Assembly: GCF_014384895.1 (NCBI RefSeq) | Contig: NZ_JACRSQ010000012.1 | Coordinates: forward strand, 58,540-122,539 | Origin: Bianquea renquensis | GTDB taxonomy: Bacteria > Bacillota > Clostridia > Lachnospirales > Bianqueaceae | Reading direction: 5' to 3' | Length of the DNA stretch: 64,000 nucleotides | Shown here: positions 44,935 to 54,296 of the stretch, piece by piece | Layout: every line of letters starts with the position of its first letter | Numbering within the stretch: position 1 is the stretch's first letter | The notes under the pieces: generated by a model | Told to the model about the DNA's origin: nothing | What the model saw: only the letters and a program-made list of their open reading frames with translations | The model's database searches: none | Translations under genes and position numbers: made by a program

Positions 44935-45909
44935 TGCATGCCGGAGAGGGGAAGAAAGGTGGAGGCCGGCGTGCATAAGGAGACAAAATCTCTGTCGGCA
45001 GAGGGGAGATGGGCAAAGCGGAGTGACAGCCGGGAAAAAAATGCACGCCGGGGATGGGAAGAAAGGTGAAGGCTGGCGTGCAAAAGGAGACAAAATCTCC
45101 GCCGACTGAGACGAAATAAGTAAGGCGGAGGAGAAACCGGGAGAAAAATCCCCGCCGGTGATGGGAAAAAAGGCGGAGGCCGGCGTGCAAAAGGAGACAA
45201 AATCTCCGTCGACAGAGGGGAGATGGGCAAAGCGGAGTGACAGCCGGGAAAAAAATGCACGCCGGTGATGGGAGGAAAGGCGTAGGCCGGCGTGCACAAG
45301 GAGACAAAATCCCCGCCGGCAGAGGGGAGATGGGCAAAGCGGAGTGACAGCCGAGAGAAAAATGCACGCCGGAGATGGGAGGAAAGGTGGAGGCCAGCGT
45401 GCAAAAGGAGACAAAATCCCCGCCGGCAGCATCGAGACGGCCAAGCCGGAGGAGAAATGGAAAGAAAAATGCACGCCGGGGAGTCGAGGAAAGGCAGGGG
45501 CGAACGTGCACATGGAGGGAAATTGCCCACCGGCATCGTCGAAACGGCCAAGCCGGCGGAGAAATGGGAAGAAAAATGCACGCTGGCGAGGCGAGGAACA
45601 GCAGGGACCAGCGTGCACACGCCGGTAAATTTCTCGCCGGCATCGTCGAAACGGCCAAGCTGGCGGAGAAACAGCATGAAAAATGCACGCCGGTGATGGG
45701 AAAAAAGGTGGAGGCCGGCGTGCACAAAGAGACAAAATCCCCGCCGGCAGAGGCGAGATGGACAAAGCGGAGTGACAGCCGTATAAAAAATGCACGCTGG
45801 TAATGAGAGGAAAGGCGAAAGCCAGCGTGCAAAAGGAGACATAATCCTCGCCGGCAGAGGCGAAACCGAGCAAGCCGGCGAGGCAACAGGATGAAAATTG
45901 TACGCCAGG
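44935..45909. repeat. 107-bp tandem repeat array with an internal inverted repeat in each unit
   Basis: Nine complete units plus the left arm of a tenth. Left arms start at 44935, 45042, 45149, 45256, 45363, 45470, 45577, 45684 and 45791: exactly 107 nt apart; the ninth unit is 108 nt. Each unit has a left arm like TGCACGCCGG, a purine-rich 21-nt loop, and a right arm like CCGGCGTGCA 31 nt after the left-arm start. Units 7 and 9 have TGCACGCTGG with CCAGCGTGCA, a paired change that keeps the stem. Units 4 and 8 are perfect, units 1 and 2 have one wobble pair, units 3, 5 and 6 have mismatches. Between hairpins lies AAGGAGACAAAATC (most units) and a variable segment that in units 7 and 9 makes a second hairpin. 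The plus strand is very T-poor, which leaves all three minus-strand frames open by composition. It fills the gap between the GH127 gene and the convergent alaX. Confidence 0.95.
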
Positions 45910-45923
45910 ATAGACAGTCTGAT

Positions 45924-47102
45924 TCAGGACCGATGTGTGGCGCTGGAATGCGCGTAGAAAAATTTCTCGATGGCCTGGGCAGATCCCTGGACAGAGCCCT
46001 GTACCATGGAGGAAGAGCCGCCTCCGCGGCCCTGGAAGGCGTTCCCCAGCTCTTTACCCAAAGGTCGGACATCCTCAGTCTGGCTACCCAGGATATAGTG
46101 AAATTGAGAGGGAGAGACAGCAGAGAATACGCCGCAGATACCAGGAAACTTGTCCATGAGCAGATTGGCTAGAAACCGCATCAGAGGCTGTTCTAACGCC
46201 TCCACAAACAAACAGATGCATGACCGGTCTGCGGGAAGCTGGAAAACTTTTTCGGCCAGCGCTCGCTTCTGCAATTCTGTTATTGCGGCATGAAGCTGCC
46301 GGTTCTCATCCTGGAGCTTGCCGACCGCATCCGACACAGCGTCAGGCTTCGCGGACAGCATAGCCGATATGGAGGCCACGCTGTTCAACTTAACACGGTA
46401 GTCTGAGAGAGCACGGAATCCGCAGAGCATACTGATGCGAACACCGCCCTTATACCGCTGCGACCCCATGAGCTTGATGAGCCCAATTTCACCAGTTTTT
46501 TTCACGTGAGGAGCACAACAAGCACAGACATCGTATCCCTCGACGGTTACGATACGAACGGCGCCGGTGAGTTCCTTTTTGCTGCGATAGGGCATACTGG
46601 CGAGTTCAGCAGCATCGGGGTAGGCGACAGTGACAGAGACATTCTGAACGACAGCCTCATTGGCCAGACTCTCGATCTCCTCCAGCTGCGCATCAGTCAG
46701 GACTCCATTGAAGTCGACGGTCACCGCGTCGGATCCCATGTGAAAGCCAACATTGTCCAGACCGTAAAGACGGTGAACCAGCCCAGACACAATATGTTCA
46801 CCAGAGTGCTGTTGCATATTGGAGAAGCGAACATCCCAGTCCAACTTGCCATGGACAGTCTGCCCAGGGGAGAGTGGCTTGCCAATCATGTGCAGGATTT
46901 CTCCGTCAAGCTCTTGGACATCGAAGACCGGGATGTCATTCAAGGTGCCTCGGTCCGAAGGCTGTCCGCCCCCCTCCGGGAAGAACGCTGTTTGATCCAG
47001 AACAATCCCATAGCCCTCTGCTGTTTCCTCGCAGCGGATGACGGCTGCGGTGAAAGACTGCAGATGACTATCAAGATCATAGAGCTTTCTCGTGTTTTTC
47101 AT
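45924..47102 (-). CDS. alaX: Alanyl-tRNA editing protein AlaX (AlaX-L type)
   Basis: 392 aa. Removes wrongly attached Ser or Gly from tRNA-Ala. Editing-domain zinc ligands: QQHSGEHIVSG (HxxxH) and CACCAPHVKKTGEIG (Cys and His); FFPEGGGQPSDRG marks the AlaRS-like N-terminal part; a coiled linker and a DHHA1-like C-terminus (GRGGGSSSMVQGSVQG) follow. ATG 47102 has GAGGAGG 6 nt upstream; TTG 47108 would overlap the site. The gene's stop lies 14 nt from the tandem array. Confidence 0.95.
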   Translation of the reverse strand: MKNTRKLYDLDSHLQSFTAAVIRCEETAEGYGIVLDQTAFFPEGGGQPSDRGTLNDIPVFDVQELDGEILHMIGKPLSPGQTVHGKLDWDVRFSNMQQHSGEHIVSGLVHRLYGLDNVGFHMGSDAVTVDFNGVLTDAQLEEIESLANEAVVQNVSVTVAYPDAAELASMPYRSKKELTGAVRIVTVEGYDVCACCAPHVKKTGEIGLIKLMGSQRYKGGVRISMLCGFRALSDYRVKLNSVASISAMLSAKPDAVSDAVGKLQDENRQLHAAITELQKRALAEKVFQLPADRSCICLFVEALEQPLMRFLANLLMDKFPGICGVFSAVSPSQFHYILGSQTEDVRPLGKELGNAFQGRGGGSSSMVQGSVQGSAQAIEKFFYAHSSATHRS

Positions 47103-47145
47103 ATACAACCTCCTCGTAATATGTTGAGCTCGAAGATGATCTCAA

Positions 47146-47174
47146 ATTGTATACTAAGATGTATAAAAAGTCAA
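47146..47174 (-). promoter_or_regulatory. Sigma-A promoter of alaX
   Basis: Minus strand: -35 TTGACT (47169-47174), 17-nt spacer, -10 TACAAT (47146-47151), 43 nt before the start. Confidence 0.75.
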
Positions 47175-47258
47175 TATAAAATATTGATAATCCCAGAGCA
47201 CGGATAAGCCCGTTTCTATGAATTCAGCGGGATCCTGAACTGTAAAATGAGACAGATA

Positions 47259-47287
47259 TGGACGAACAGACGGATTTGTGCTATACT
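47259..47287 (+). promoter_or_regulatory. Candidate sigma-A promoter of the two-component operon
   Basis: -35 TGGACG (47259-47264), 17-nt spacer, -10 TATACT (47282-47287), leaving a leader of about 120 nt. Confidence 0.5.
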
Positions 47288-47415
47288 TATACGAGAACTC
47301 ATACACATAGGCAATGAGCAGTGCGGAGCCCATGAGTGAACAATGCGAAGCGCTGCGGCCCAGAACTGAAACAAAAAAGAAACACGACTATGCAGCGATG
47401 GGAAGGAAACGTATT

Positions 47416-48537
47416 ATGTTTAAGTTTATCATTGTCGACGATGAAAAGATTATCCGCAGCGGATTGGCAAAAAGTTTTGACTGGTCTTCCATCGGATTCG
47501 AGCCGGTTGAGCAATTTGAGGATGGAAAAGAAGCGATTGAGTACTTGAAGAACAATGCGGTCGATGTAGTGCTGACGGATGTTCGAATGTACGAGGTGTC
47601 AGGTATTGAGCTAGCGAAGTATGTTTTTGATCATCACCCGCAGACAAAAGTTGTGATCATCAGCGGATATAAGGAATTCAATTATGCCCAGGAAGCCATG
47701 CGGTATGGAGTATGCGACTATCTTTTAAAGCCGTTGGACAGGGAAGAAATTCGGAAAGTATTTCTGCGAGTGGGGGAGATACTGGCAAAAGAGCGGGACG
47801 ATCAAAATCGATCGTCAACCTTACCATTTCAATATTTTGATGAAAGCGCATACAAAGAGATCGTTTCCTACAATAATCAATTAGTTGCGGCAGTGGTTGC
47901 TGGAGCGGTGGAAGAAGCCGGTGCAATCCACAAAAACTGGTTTTCCCTGATTGATGCCGCGCCAAAAGAGATTCTTTTTTTCGCGATTCACAGTGTGATC
48001 GAGGAAATCTATATCCGCTTTTCCAGAATGGATGTCTACATAGAGGAGCGATTTGATAAGGACATTGTGTTAGGGCAGCTAAGCAATACAGAGACGAAAG
48101 ATCTCTTCAAAGAGACAGGGAAACTAATCTCGAATTTATGCCAGTCCGCAAGCGTAATACAAGCCAACCCGGAAGACCGCATGATCCTCAAGGCAAAACA
48201 ATATATCGACCGGCACCTATCGGAGAATTTCTCCGTCGAGGACGTGGCGAAATGTGTATATCTCAGCAGCAGTTATTTTTCACGGGAATTTAAAAACCGG
48301 ACGGGAGAAAATGCCATCGACTATATCATCCGGTGCCGAATGGAAAAAGCGGTAGAATTGGCGGAGTCTGGCCGGTATACGGCGACAGAGATCTGCAAAA
48401 TGGTTGGCTATACGGACAAAAAATATTTTAATCGCTCCTTTAAAAAATTTACAGGCCGCTCTGTAGAGGACTATCAGAATCATTATCAGCTTGGTAAGGG
48501 GAAGACGATTTTTTATGGGAAAGAAAAACAGAGGTGA
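47416..48537 (+). CDS. YesN-type response regulator (receiver plus AraC DNA-binding domain)
   Basis: 373 aa. Receiver domain with D8/D9, phospho-acceptor D55 in LTDVRM and YLLKPL. A middle region of about 130 aa, then AraC HTH units (FSVEDVAKCVYLSSSYFSREFKN; ATEICKMVGYTDKKYFNRSFKK). ATG 47416 has GGAAGGAAA upstream. It overlaps the kinase gene by 23 nt; together they should control the sugar ABC importer downstream, as in yesMN/lplABC loci. Confidence 0.93.
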   Translation: MFKFIIVDDEKIIRSGLAKSFDWSSIGFEPVEQFEDGKEAIEYLKNNAVDVVLTDVRMYEVSGIELAKYVFDHHPQTKVVIISGYKEFNYAQEAMRYGVCDYLLKPLDREEIRKVFLRVGEILAKERDDQNRSSTLPFQYFDESAYKEIVSYNNQLVAAVVAGAVEEAGAIHKNWFSLIDAAPKEILFFAIHSVIEEIYIRFSRMDVYIEERFDKDIVLGQLSNTETKDLFKETGKLISNLCQSASVIQANPEDRMILKAKQYIDRHLSENFSVEDVAKCVYLSSSYFSREFKNRTGENAIDYIIRCRMEKAVELAESGRYTATEICKMVGYTDKKYFNRSFKKFTGRSVEDYQNHYQLGKGKTIFYGKEKQR

Positions 48538-50332
48538 TGCGCCGGCGGACAGAAGGAAGCCGTGGCAGGTGTGGAAATATCTTAAAAATTACAAATTTAA
48601 CAGCATCCTATTTCGCAATTTTATCATTATTGTTTTATTGGTTGTGTTACCAAATCTTCTCGTCAGTCTTGTGTACCACACAAATATGAAAAAGATTGTG
48701 CAGGAGGAAATCAGCGACGTCAATCTGAATGCACTGCACCGGAGTTCCGATGCACTTGAGACAGCGATGCGAGAGATGAAAACCTTTTCCTATAATCTGG
48801 CCCTCGACCAGGACACACAAGCCTTTATCTTTGCGGAGAAAGAGGAGTTAATCGAAACCGGCCTGGCGACAAGGCTGTACGACAATATCAAGTTCTACAC
48901 CTTGATGTACGATTATGTAGACTCGATTTATATCTATTCGGAAAAGACAGATATTGTGATTTACAACGGTACCGTCGTGGATCTAGGGAATGTGAAAGAT
49001 GACACTTGGCTGAGCGTGTACCGGGAGCTGGGCGATGACTATGTCATCCAAACCCGACAGAAAAATGATAAGTATCCTTATTTCATTACAATTCTCTGCC
49101 CCTTGACGCCAGGGTATCAGGAGAACATGGGAGCCGTGGTGGTCAATATCAATGTAGAGAAACTTGGAAGCGTAATGGGCAGGGCTCAAGGAATGACGCA
49201 GACCCTTTTGATACTGGACGACGAGGAACGGCTTTACTACAGCAGTAGCCGGGATATACTGGACAACAAAAGCTACATGCTGGAGGCTCTAGATTTTGTG
49301 CAGGACCGGCAGGAGGATTTCTCGGAGATTCGGATGATTCTCAATGAGGAGATGGTTGTGTCCTGCCTGGTATCAGAAAGCATGGACTGGAAGTATATCC
49401 TATTGAATCCCATGTCCGCCTACGATGAAAAGATCAACGATCTCAATGGCTTTATGTTTCAGATGATCGGGCTGTCTTTGATCTTAAGTTTATTGGTATC
49501 CTACATTTTAACACTCCGATCCTTTGAGCCGGTGCGGGATTTGATGGCAGTCGTGGACAATGATTCCGTTGTGGGAAAGCGGTATATTGAAGATGAGCCG
49601 CGCAGTAATGAACTTCGATATGTCATCTCGATGGTCCGCAATACCCAGGAACAGAACAGTAAGCTTAAAATGGAACTGGAAGAGAGGTTGGACAAGCTGA
49701 ATAACTCCCAACTCCTAGCGCTTCAGAGCCAGATTGATCCCCACTTTCTCTATAACACGCTGGATACGATCAATTGGCTGGCGGCGGACAAATTGGGCGA
49801 AGAGAATGAAGTGTCGGAAATGATCTCCGCCCTGGCAAGGCTTTTGCGCAGCGCATTACAGCGCACATCCTATCTGGTAACGGTTGAGGAGGAGTTGGAG
49901 AGCGCGAAACAATTTATAAAAATTTTAGAATTGCGCTACCAGGATAAATTGAAGACAGTCTGGGATATTAAGCCGGAGGTTTTGCCGTGTAAGATGGTCA
50001 AGCTTTCGCTTCAGCCTCTGTTGGAGAATGCTGTAAATCACGGGCTTCGCAGTAAGCGCTATGAAGGGGTCATCACAATTTCCGGCGATTTGATCCATGA
50101 CACGGTGGTGATTTCAGTGGAGGACGATGGAGTGGGTATGGAGGAGGAACAGCGGAGGAAAATGAATGATCATTTAAAGGAGGAATATCAATTTGACGAC
50201 CGGCACGTAGGAATCCGAAATGTAAATCAGAGAATGAAACTCCTTTTTGGTGAAAAGTATGGCGTTGTCGTCGGGCCAGGAAAAAAGCACGGTTTGGCCG
50301 TCACCTTAGTCTTTCCCAAAAAGATCAGCTGA
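48515..50332 (+). CDS. YesM/LytS-type sensor histidine kinase
   Basis: 605 aa. Membrane segment at about 30-55, a long extracytoplasmic sensing domain, a second segment near 310-330, then a HAMP-like linker and His_kinase motif QIDPHFLYNTLDTINWL (phospho-His) and HATPase motifs (LLENAVNHGL, EDDGVGM). ATG 48515 is chosen; the earlier in-frame start at 48491 lacks a site. It starts within the regulator's end (23-nt overlap). Confidence 0.93.
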   Translation: MGKKNRGDAPADRRKPWQVWKYLKNYKFNSILFRNFIIIVLLVVLPNLLVSLVYHTNMKKIVQEEISDVNLNALHRSSDALETAMREMKTFSYNLALDQDTQAFIFAEKEELIETGLATRLYDNIKFYTLMYDYVDSIYIYSEKTDIVIYNGTVVDLGNVKDDTWLSVYRELGDDYVIQTRQKNDKYPYFITILCPLTPGYQENMGAVVVNINVEKLGSVMGRAQGMTQTLLILDDEERLYYSSSRDILDNKSYMLEALDFVQDRQEDFSEIRMILNEEMVVSCLVSESMDWKYILLNPMSAYDEKINDLNGFMFQMIGLSLILSLLVSYILTLRSFEPVRDLMAVVDNDSVVGKRYIEDEPRSNELRYVISMVRNTQEQNSKLKMELEERLDKLNNSQLLALQSQIDPHFLYNTLDTINWLAADKLGEENEVSEMISALARLLRSALQRTSYLVTVEEELESAKQFIKILELRYQDKLKTVWDIKPEVLPCKMVKLSLQPLLENAVNHGLRSKRYEGVITISGDLIHDTVVISVEDDGVGMEEEQRRKMNDHLKEEYQFDDRHVGIRNVNQRMKLLFGEKYGVVVGPGKKHGLAVTLVFPKKIS

Positions 50333-50375
50333 GAGATAGAAAAACTGTACAATGGCGTTTTCGTGAGATTATGTG

Positions 50376-50397
50376 GGAGGGAAGTCCTCCTTTTTTT
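50376..50397 (+). terminator. Intrinsic terminator after the histidine kinase gene
   Basis: GGAGG (50376-50380), loop GAAGT, CCTCC (50386-50390), T7. Confidence 0.75.
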
Positions 50398-50612
50398 ATA
50401 TTTTATACAAATAAAATACGGGAAAGAGGGCGAGAGTGCGCGTAATGATTTGAGAAGGAATAAAAATTTACAAGAAAGTCAAAATAATTCCAATGAAAGC
50501 AAAATTTTAACCTTTATTTTTGAACAGCAATTTGGTAAAATTGGATCAAGAAAGAATTTCATATGTGCATTTTGACCATAGTGATATGAAAAACGCAAAA
50601 GGGGAATGTCGA

Positions 50613-51581
50613 ATGAGTCAAATGAAGATGTCATCATCCAAGCCCAAAAAGGTGAAGATTAAAACTTCGCAGAAGGGGCCGTGGAAGACGTTTAAAAGTA
50701 ACTGGGAGCTGCTCTTGCTCTGCATGCCAGCGGTGATCTGCTACATACTGTTTAACTATGTACCTATGGGCGGCTTGGTTCTAGCATTTAAAAATTTCCG
50801 CTATGATCTGGGATTGTTCGGCAGTCCCTGGGCTGGAATGGCCAACTTTGATTTTCTATTCAAATCCGTGGATCTGGTTCGCATTGTGCGCAATACCGTC
50901 GGATACAGCGCATGTTTCATCGTTGTAAACCTGATAGCCAATGTGGGGGTGGCACTGCTCCTCTTTGAAGTCACCAACCGGAAGGCTCTCAAAGCGTATC
51001 AGACCATGATGACGTTGCCGAATTTTCTTTCCTGGGTTATCGTGGGTTTTATCACCTACGCCATCTTCAACCCCTCCCTCGGCGTCCTGAATCAGGTGCG
51101 GGAAGCCATGGGGAAGGAAATGATCGACGTGTACGCGGAGCCATCCTACTGGCCATTCATCCTTGTCTTTGTGAATACGTGGAAAGGAGTCGGCATGGGC
51201 TGCATCATGTACTATGCGGCGCTGATTGGCATTGATCCGGCACTCTTCGAGGCGGCGAAGATCGACGGCGCCAACCGGTGGCAGCAGACATTGCACATTT
51301 CGCTGCCCAGCTTGGTTCCGCTGATGACGATCATGACCATTATGGCGGTGGGAAATATGTTCCGCGGTGACTTCGGTCTGTTCTATCAGATCCCCCGGAA
51401 TGTGGGTGTACTGTACCCGACCACGGACGTCATCGACACATATGTGTACAGAGGATTACAGCAAGGTAACTTTGGCATGAGCTCTGCGGTGGGATTGGTT
51501 CAGTCCGTAGTTGGACTGGTGTTAGTGTCTGCGACCAACTTCGCAGTGAAGAAGATCTCACCAGAAAATAGTATGTTCTAA
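50613..51581 (+). CDS. LplB-type sugar ABC transporter permease
   Basis: 322 aa with about six membrane segments after a basic N-terminal tail. The EAA loop EAAKIDGANRWQQTLHISLP contacts the ATPase. It resembles LplB/YtcP-cluster permeases used for plant or host oligosaccharides. ATG 50613 has AAAGGGG upstream; the longer frame starting at 50520 is rejected. The 280-nt region before it contains the kinase terminator and an extended -10 TGGTAAAAT (50533-50541) without a good -35. Confidence 0.92.
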   Translation: MSQMKMSSSKPKKVKIKTSQKGPWKTFKSNWELLLLCMPAVICYILFNYVPMGGLVLAFKNFRYDLGLFGSPWAGMANFDFLFKSVDLVRIVRNTVGYSACFIVVNLIANVGVALLLFEVTNRKALKAYQTMMTLPNFLSWVIVGFITYAIFNPSLGVLNQVREAMGKEMIDVYAEPSYWPFILVFVNTWKGVGMGCIMYYAALIGIDPALFEAAKIDGANRWQQTLHISLPSLVPLMTIMTIMAVGNMFRGDFGLFYQIPRNVGVLYPTTDVIDTYVYRGLQQGNFGMSSAVGLVQSVVGLVLVSATNFAVKKISPENSMF

Positions 51582-51602
51582 TGGGGAAAGGATGACAAAG
51601 AT

Positions 51603-52508
51603 ATGTCAAATATATTCAAGAAGGGCTATCGATATAAAATTGTGATTCATCTATTTTTTATCCTGATGTGCCTGACGTTTGTGGTTCCGATGATCCTGGT
51701 AATCTCCATCTCTTTCTCCAGCGAGGCATCGGTGACGGCAGTGGGAGCAGGATATAGCCTGATCCCGAAAGAGTTCAGTTTGGAGGCATATCAGCTGGCA
51801 TTTGCAAATCCGAAGACGGTGACATACGGATATATAGTGACGATCAGCCAATCCTTTCTGGGAACCTTCCTGTCCTGTATCGTAATGGGAATGGTGGCGT
51901 ACCCGTTATCGCGGAGCAACTTCGCGTACAAGGGAGTGATCACGTTCATCGTATTCTTTACAATGCTGTTTGGAGGAGGCATGATCCCGACATATATTGT
52001 ATATACGCAGTTCTATGGGTTGCGGGATAACTTCCTGGTGTACATACTGCCAGGTTTGGCGGGAGGGGCCTACTACACGCTGATTGTGAGGACCTTTTTC
52101 AAGGGATTGCCGGAATCCCTGTTCGAGTCAGCGAAGATCGACGGGGCGAGAGAGCTGACGATCTTTTTCCGAATCGCAGTGCCGCTGTCAAAGCCGGTCT
52201 TCGCCACGGTGGCATTTATGATGCTGGTGGCGAAATGGAACGATTTCCAGACGTCGATGATCTATATTACGAATCAGAATCTGTACACGTTACAGTACTT
52301 ATTGCAGCGAATTCTGAATGAGGCACAGTATTTGAATGGTTTGATGAGCAATCCCATTCCGGGTGTCGATGTGTCGCAGTTTAAGCAGCCGGCGGAGACG
52401 CTGCGGTACGCCATGTGTGTCATTGCGGCGGGCCCCATGCTACTGATCTTCCCCTTCTTTCAGAAGTATTTTGCCACTGGACTTACCATCGGCGCCGTCA
52501 AGGGGTAA
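51603..52508 (+). CDS. YtcP-type sugar ABC transporter permease
   Basis: 301 aa with about six membrane segments; EAA loop ESAKIDGARELTIFFRIAVP. Forms the second half of the channel with the preceding LplB-like protein. No ATPase gene is present here, so a shared MsmK/UgpC-type ATPase elsewhere is expected (established for this class). It starts 21 nt after the first permease with AAAGGATG upstream. Confidence 0.92.
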   Translation: MSNIFKKGYRYKIVIHLFFILMCLTFVVPMILVISISFSSEASVTAVGAGYSLIPKEFSLEAYQLAFANPKTVTYGYIVTISQSFLGTFLSCIVMGMVAYPLSRSNFAYKGVITFIVFFTMLFGGGMIPTYIVYTQFYGLRDNFLVYILPGLAGGAYYTLIVRTFFKGLPESLFESAKIDGARELTIFFRIAVPLSKPVFATVAFMMLVAKWNDFQTSMIYITNQNLYTLQYLLQRILNEAQYLNGLMSNPIPGVDVSQFKQPAETLRYAMCVIAAGPMLLIFPFFQKYFATGLTIGAVKG

Positions 52509-52597
52509 ACGGCGGCATACGGGTTTATTCATCAGTAAGTTCATCCCTTATCTTTGGGATCGACTTATATATATAAATATAATGAGGAGGATTCACG

Positions 52598-54271
52598 ATG
52601 AAAAAAGCGACACGATTGATCGCACTGACCATGGCGTTACTGTTAGCCGTGGGCGCGGGACTGACTGGCTGTAAGAAAGAGGAGACCAACAGCAACAGCA
52701 GCAGTGCGGACAGCGGGAACAGCTCCGGAGACGGACAGTCAACCTCAACACCCGAAACATGGGAAGAGATTACGCTCAATTACTGGAATCTAGGCAATGG
52801 AGAACAGAAGGACTCCAAAAAGGTTTGGGCCGAGGTGGACCGCCTCGTGCAGGAACACCTTCCTAACACCAGCATCAACTGGACGCTGATCCCCGGCAGC
52901 GAGTACAAGGAAAAGTGGGCGCGCGCCATGGCGGCTCAGGAAGCCATCGATCTGGCCTGGACAGGATATGCAATTAATCTACAGGACGAAGTCAACAAGG
53001 GAGCCCTTATGGAACTGGATGATCTGATCGCAGAGTACGGTCAAGACATCGTCGCTACGCTGGGCGAGACAGTTATGGACATACACAGGTTCGTGGACGG
53101 CAAGACCTATCAGGTCATCGCCTGGCAGGGCCTCGTAGGAAGTCGGTCTGCATTCAGGCTTCCGGCGGAGATCGCGGAACTGGCGGGTGGCGAGCAGTAT
53201 GCCAAGGAACTGCAGGAAATCTGCTATGAGAACTACAACATTCCCACAGCGGAAGCTAAGAAGAAGGTCTATGACAAAGTAGAAGAGTACCTGAAGGCTG
53301 CGAAGGACGGCGGCAAGCTTGGTCAAGGCTATCCCCCGGAAAGACTGGAAGGTTGGTATGTCGCAAAGGGAACCGTTGGATTCAGCCAGGGTGGCGGAAG
53401 TAATGACTCAACTTTCTATATTGAAAAATTTGACGATACCTTTACAGTCAAGAATTGGTTTGAGTCCGAGCAGATGAAGATGAACTATGAGTATATGGCC
53501 AAATGGTTCACAGAAGGCTATATCCGCAAGGATGCCGGAAGCTTAGAAAAGATCGAGGTTAGCTTCGCAAAAGATGGTTTGGATGGATACATTCTGGAAA
53601 TGCACAACGGCTTCACCGACACCATTGCGGAGGAAGAGACAGTAAAAGCGGGCTTTGACGTGCTGGCCGCCTACACGCAGCCGGAGTGTGAGTACGTGCT
53701 CGGAACAGCGACAGGAACTTCCATCCCGAAGACGTCCAGACATCCGGAGCGGGCCATGCAGCTGATAAATCTCTTCTACTCAGAGGACGGAAAAGAAGCG
53801 TATCAGACGTATGTATATGGAATCAAAGATGAGCACTGGGTTGACAACGGAGACGGCACGGTGAAGTGGCTGTGCGGTGATGGCAGCCAGGGAACAGCGG
53901 ACTGGGATTACGGCAACATGAAGTGGACACAGGGAACCTGCATGTTCTCGCTGGTCACCCAGGCGGACGTCAAAGGCTACTACGATGTGCTGAAGGAGAA
54001 GGAAGACAGTGCGTGGGTGAATCCGCTGCTGTCCTTCAAGTTCGACAACACAAACGTTCAGACTGCGGCAGCACAGGTCAATGCGGTCATCGAGGAATAC
54101 AAGAAGACCTTGCAGAGAGGAACAAAGGGCGTTGACGGCTGGGAAGCCTACTACAACGAGTTTATCGACAAGTTGAAGGCGGCGGGTATCGATGACCTGA
54201 AAGCGGAAGCGCAGAAACAAGTGGATGAGTATGTAAAAGCGAATAATTCCAAGTGGACCCCTCAGGACTAA
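52598..54271 (+). CDS. Sugar-binding lipoprotein of the ABC importer (LplA/YtcQ type)
   Basis: 557 aa. Signal peptide with lipobox LTGC (C25), a Ser/Asn/Gly linker, then an SBP fold; the C-terminal part carries a DUF3502-like region (ADVKGYYDVLKEKEDSAW and VIEEYKKTL). The substrate is not evident. It is the last gene of the importer operon and is followed by a terminator and a dispersed element. Confidence 0.92.
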   Translation: MKKATRLIALTMALLLAVGAGLTGCKKEETNSNSSSADSGNSSGDGQSTSTPETWEEITLNYWNLGNGEQKDSKKVWAEVDRLVQEHLPNTSINWTLIPGSEYKEKWARAMAAQEAIDLAWTGYAINLQDEVNKGALMELDDLIAEYGQDIVATLGETVMDIHRFVDGKTYQVIAWQGLVGSRSAFRLPAEIAELAGGEQYAKELQEICYENYNIPTAEAKKKVYDKVEEYLKAAKDGGKLGQGYPPERLEGWYVAKGTVGFSQGGGSNDSTFYIEKFDDTFTVKNWFESEQMKMNYEYMAKWFTEGYIRKDAGSLEKIEVSFAKDGLDGYILEMHNGFTDTIAEEETVKAGFDVLAAYTQPECEYVLGTATGTSIPKTSRHPERAMQLINLFYSEDGKEAYQTYVYGIKDEHWVDNGDGTVKWLCGDGSQGTADWDYGNMKWTQGTCMFSLVTQADVKGYYDVLKEKEDSAWVNPLLSFKFDNTNVQTAAAQVNAVIEEYKKTLQRGTKGVDGWEAYYNEFIDKLKAAGIDDLKAEAQKQVDEYVKANNSKWTPQD

Positions 54272-54296
54272 CGGAACTCGCAAAATGCATGATCGG

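Larger units (their letters stand above)
47103..47415. other. Divergent control region of 313 nt between alaX and the response regulator gene
   Basis: Holds the alaX promoter (47146-47174) and a probable promoter for the two-component operon (47259-47287). The open frame extending upstream of the regulator from 47314 has no good start site and is not called. Confidence 0.6.

Noticed and set aside
45292..45803. Plus-strand frames of 94-142 codons in the repeat array
   Set aside because: They run across repeat units in shifting frames and have no start signals.
44935..45909. CRISPR array
   Set aside because: The units are 107 nt direct repeats without short identical repeats alternating with unique spacers, and no cas gene is nearby.
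44833..46072. Minus-strand proteins of 328-390 aa in the repeat region
   Set aside because: All three frames are open at once because the plus strand lacks T; there is no ribosome binding site and no family similarity, and the period is not a multiple of three.
50520..50612. 31-residue N-terminal extension of the LplB-like permease
   Set aside because: The ATG at 50613 has a ribosome binding site and gives the usual short basic tail.
52598..54271. Missing ABC ATPase as a sign of a broken transporter
   Set aside because: Sugar importers of the LplABC type normally share a multi-task ATPase encoded elsewhere.
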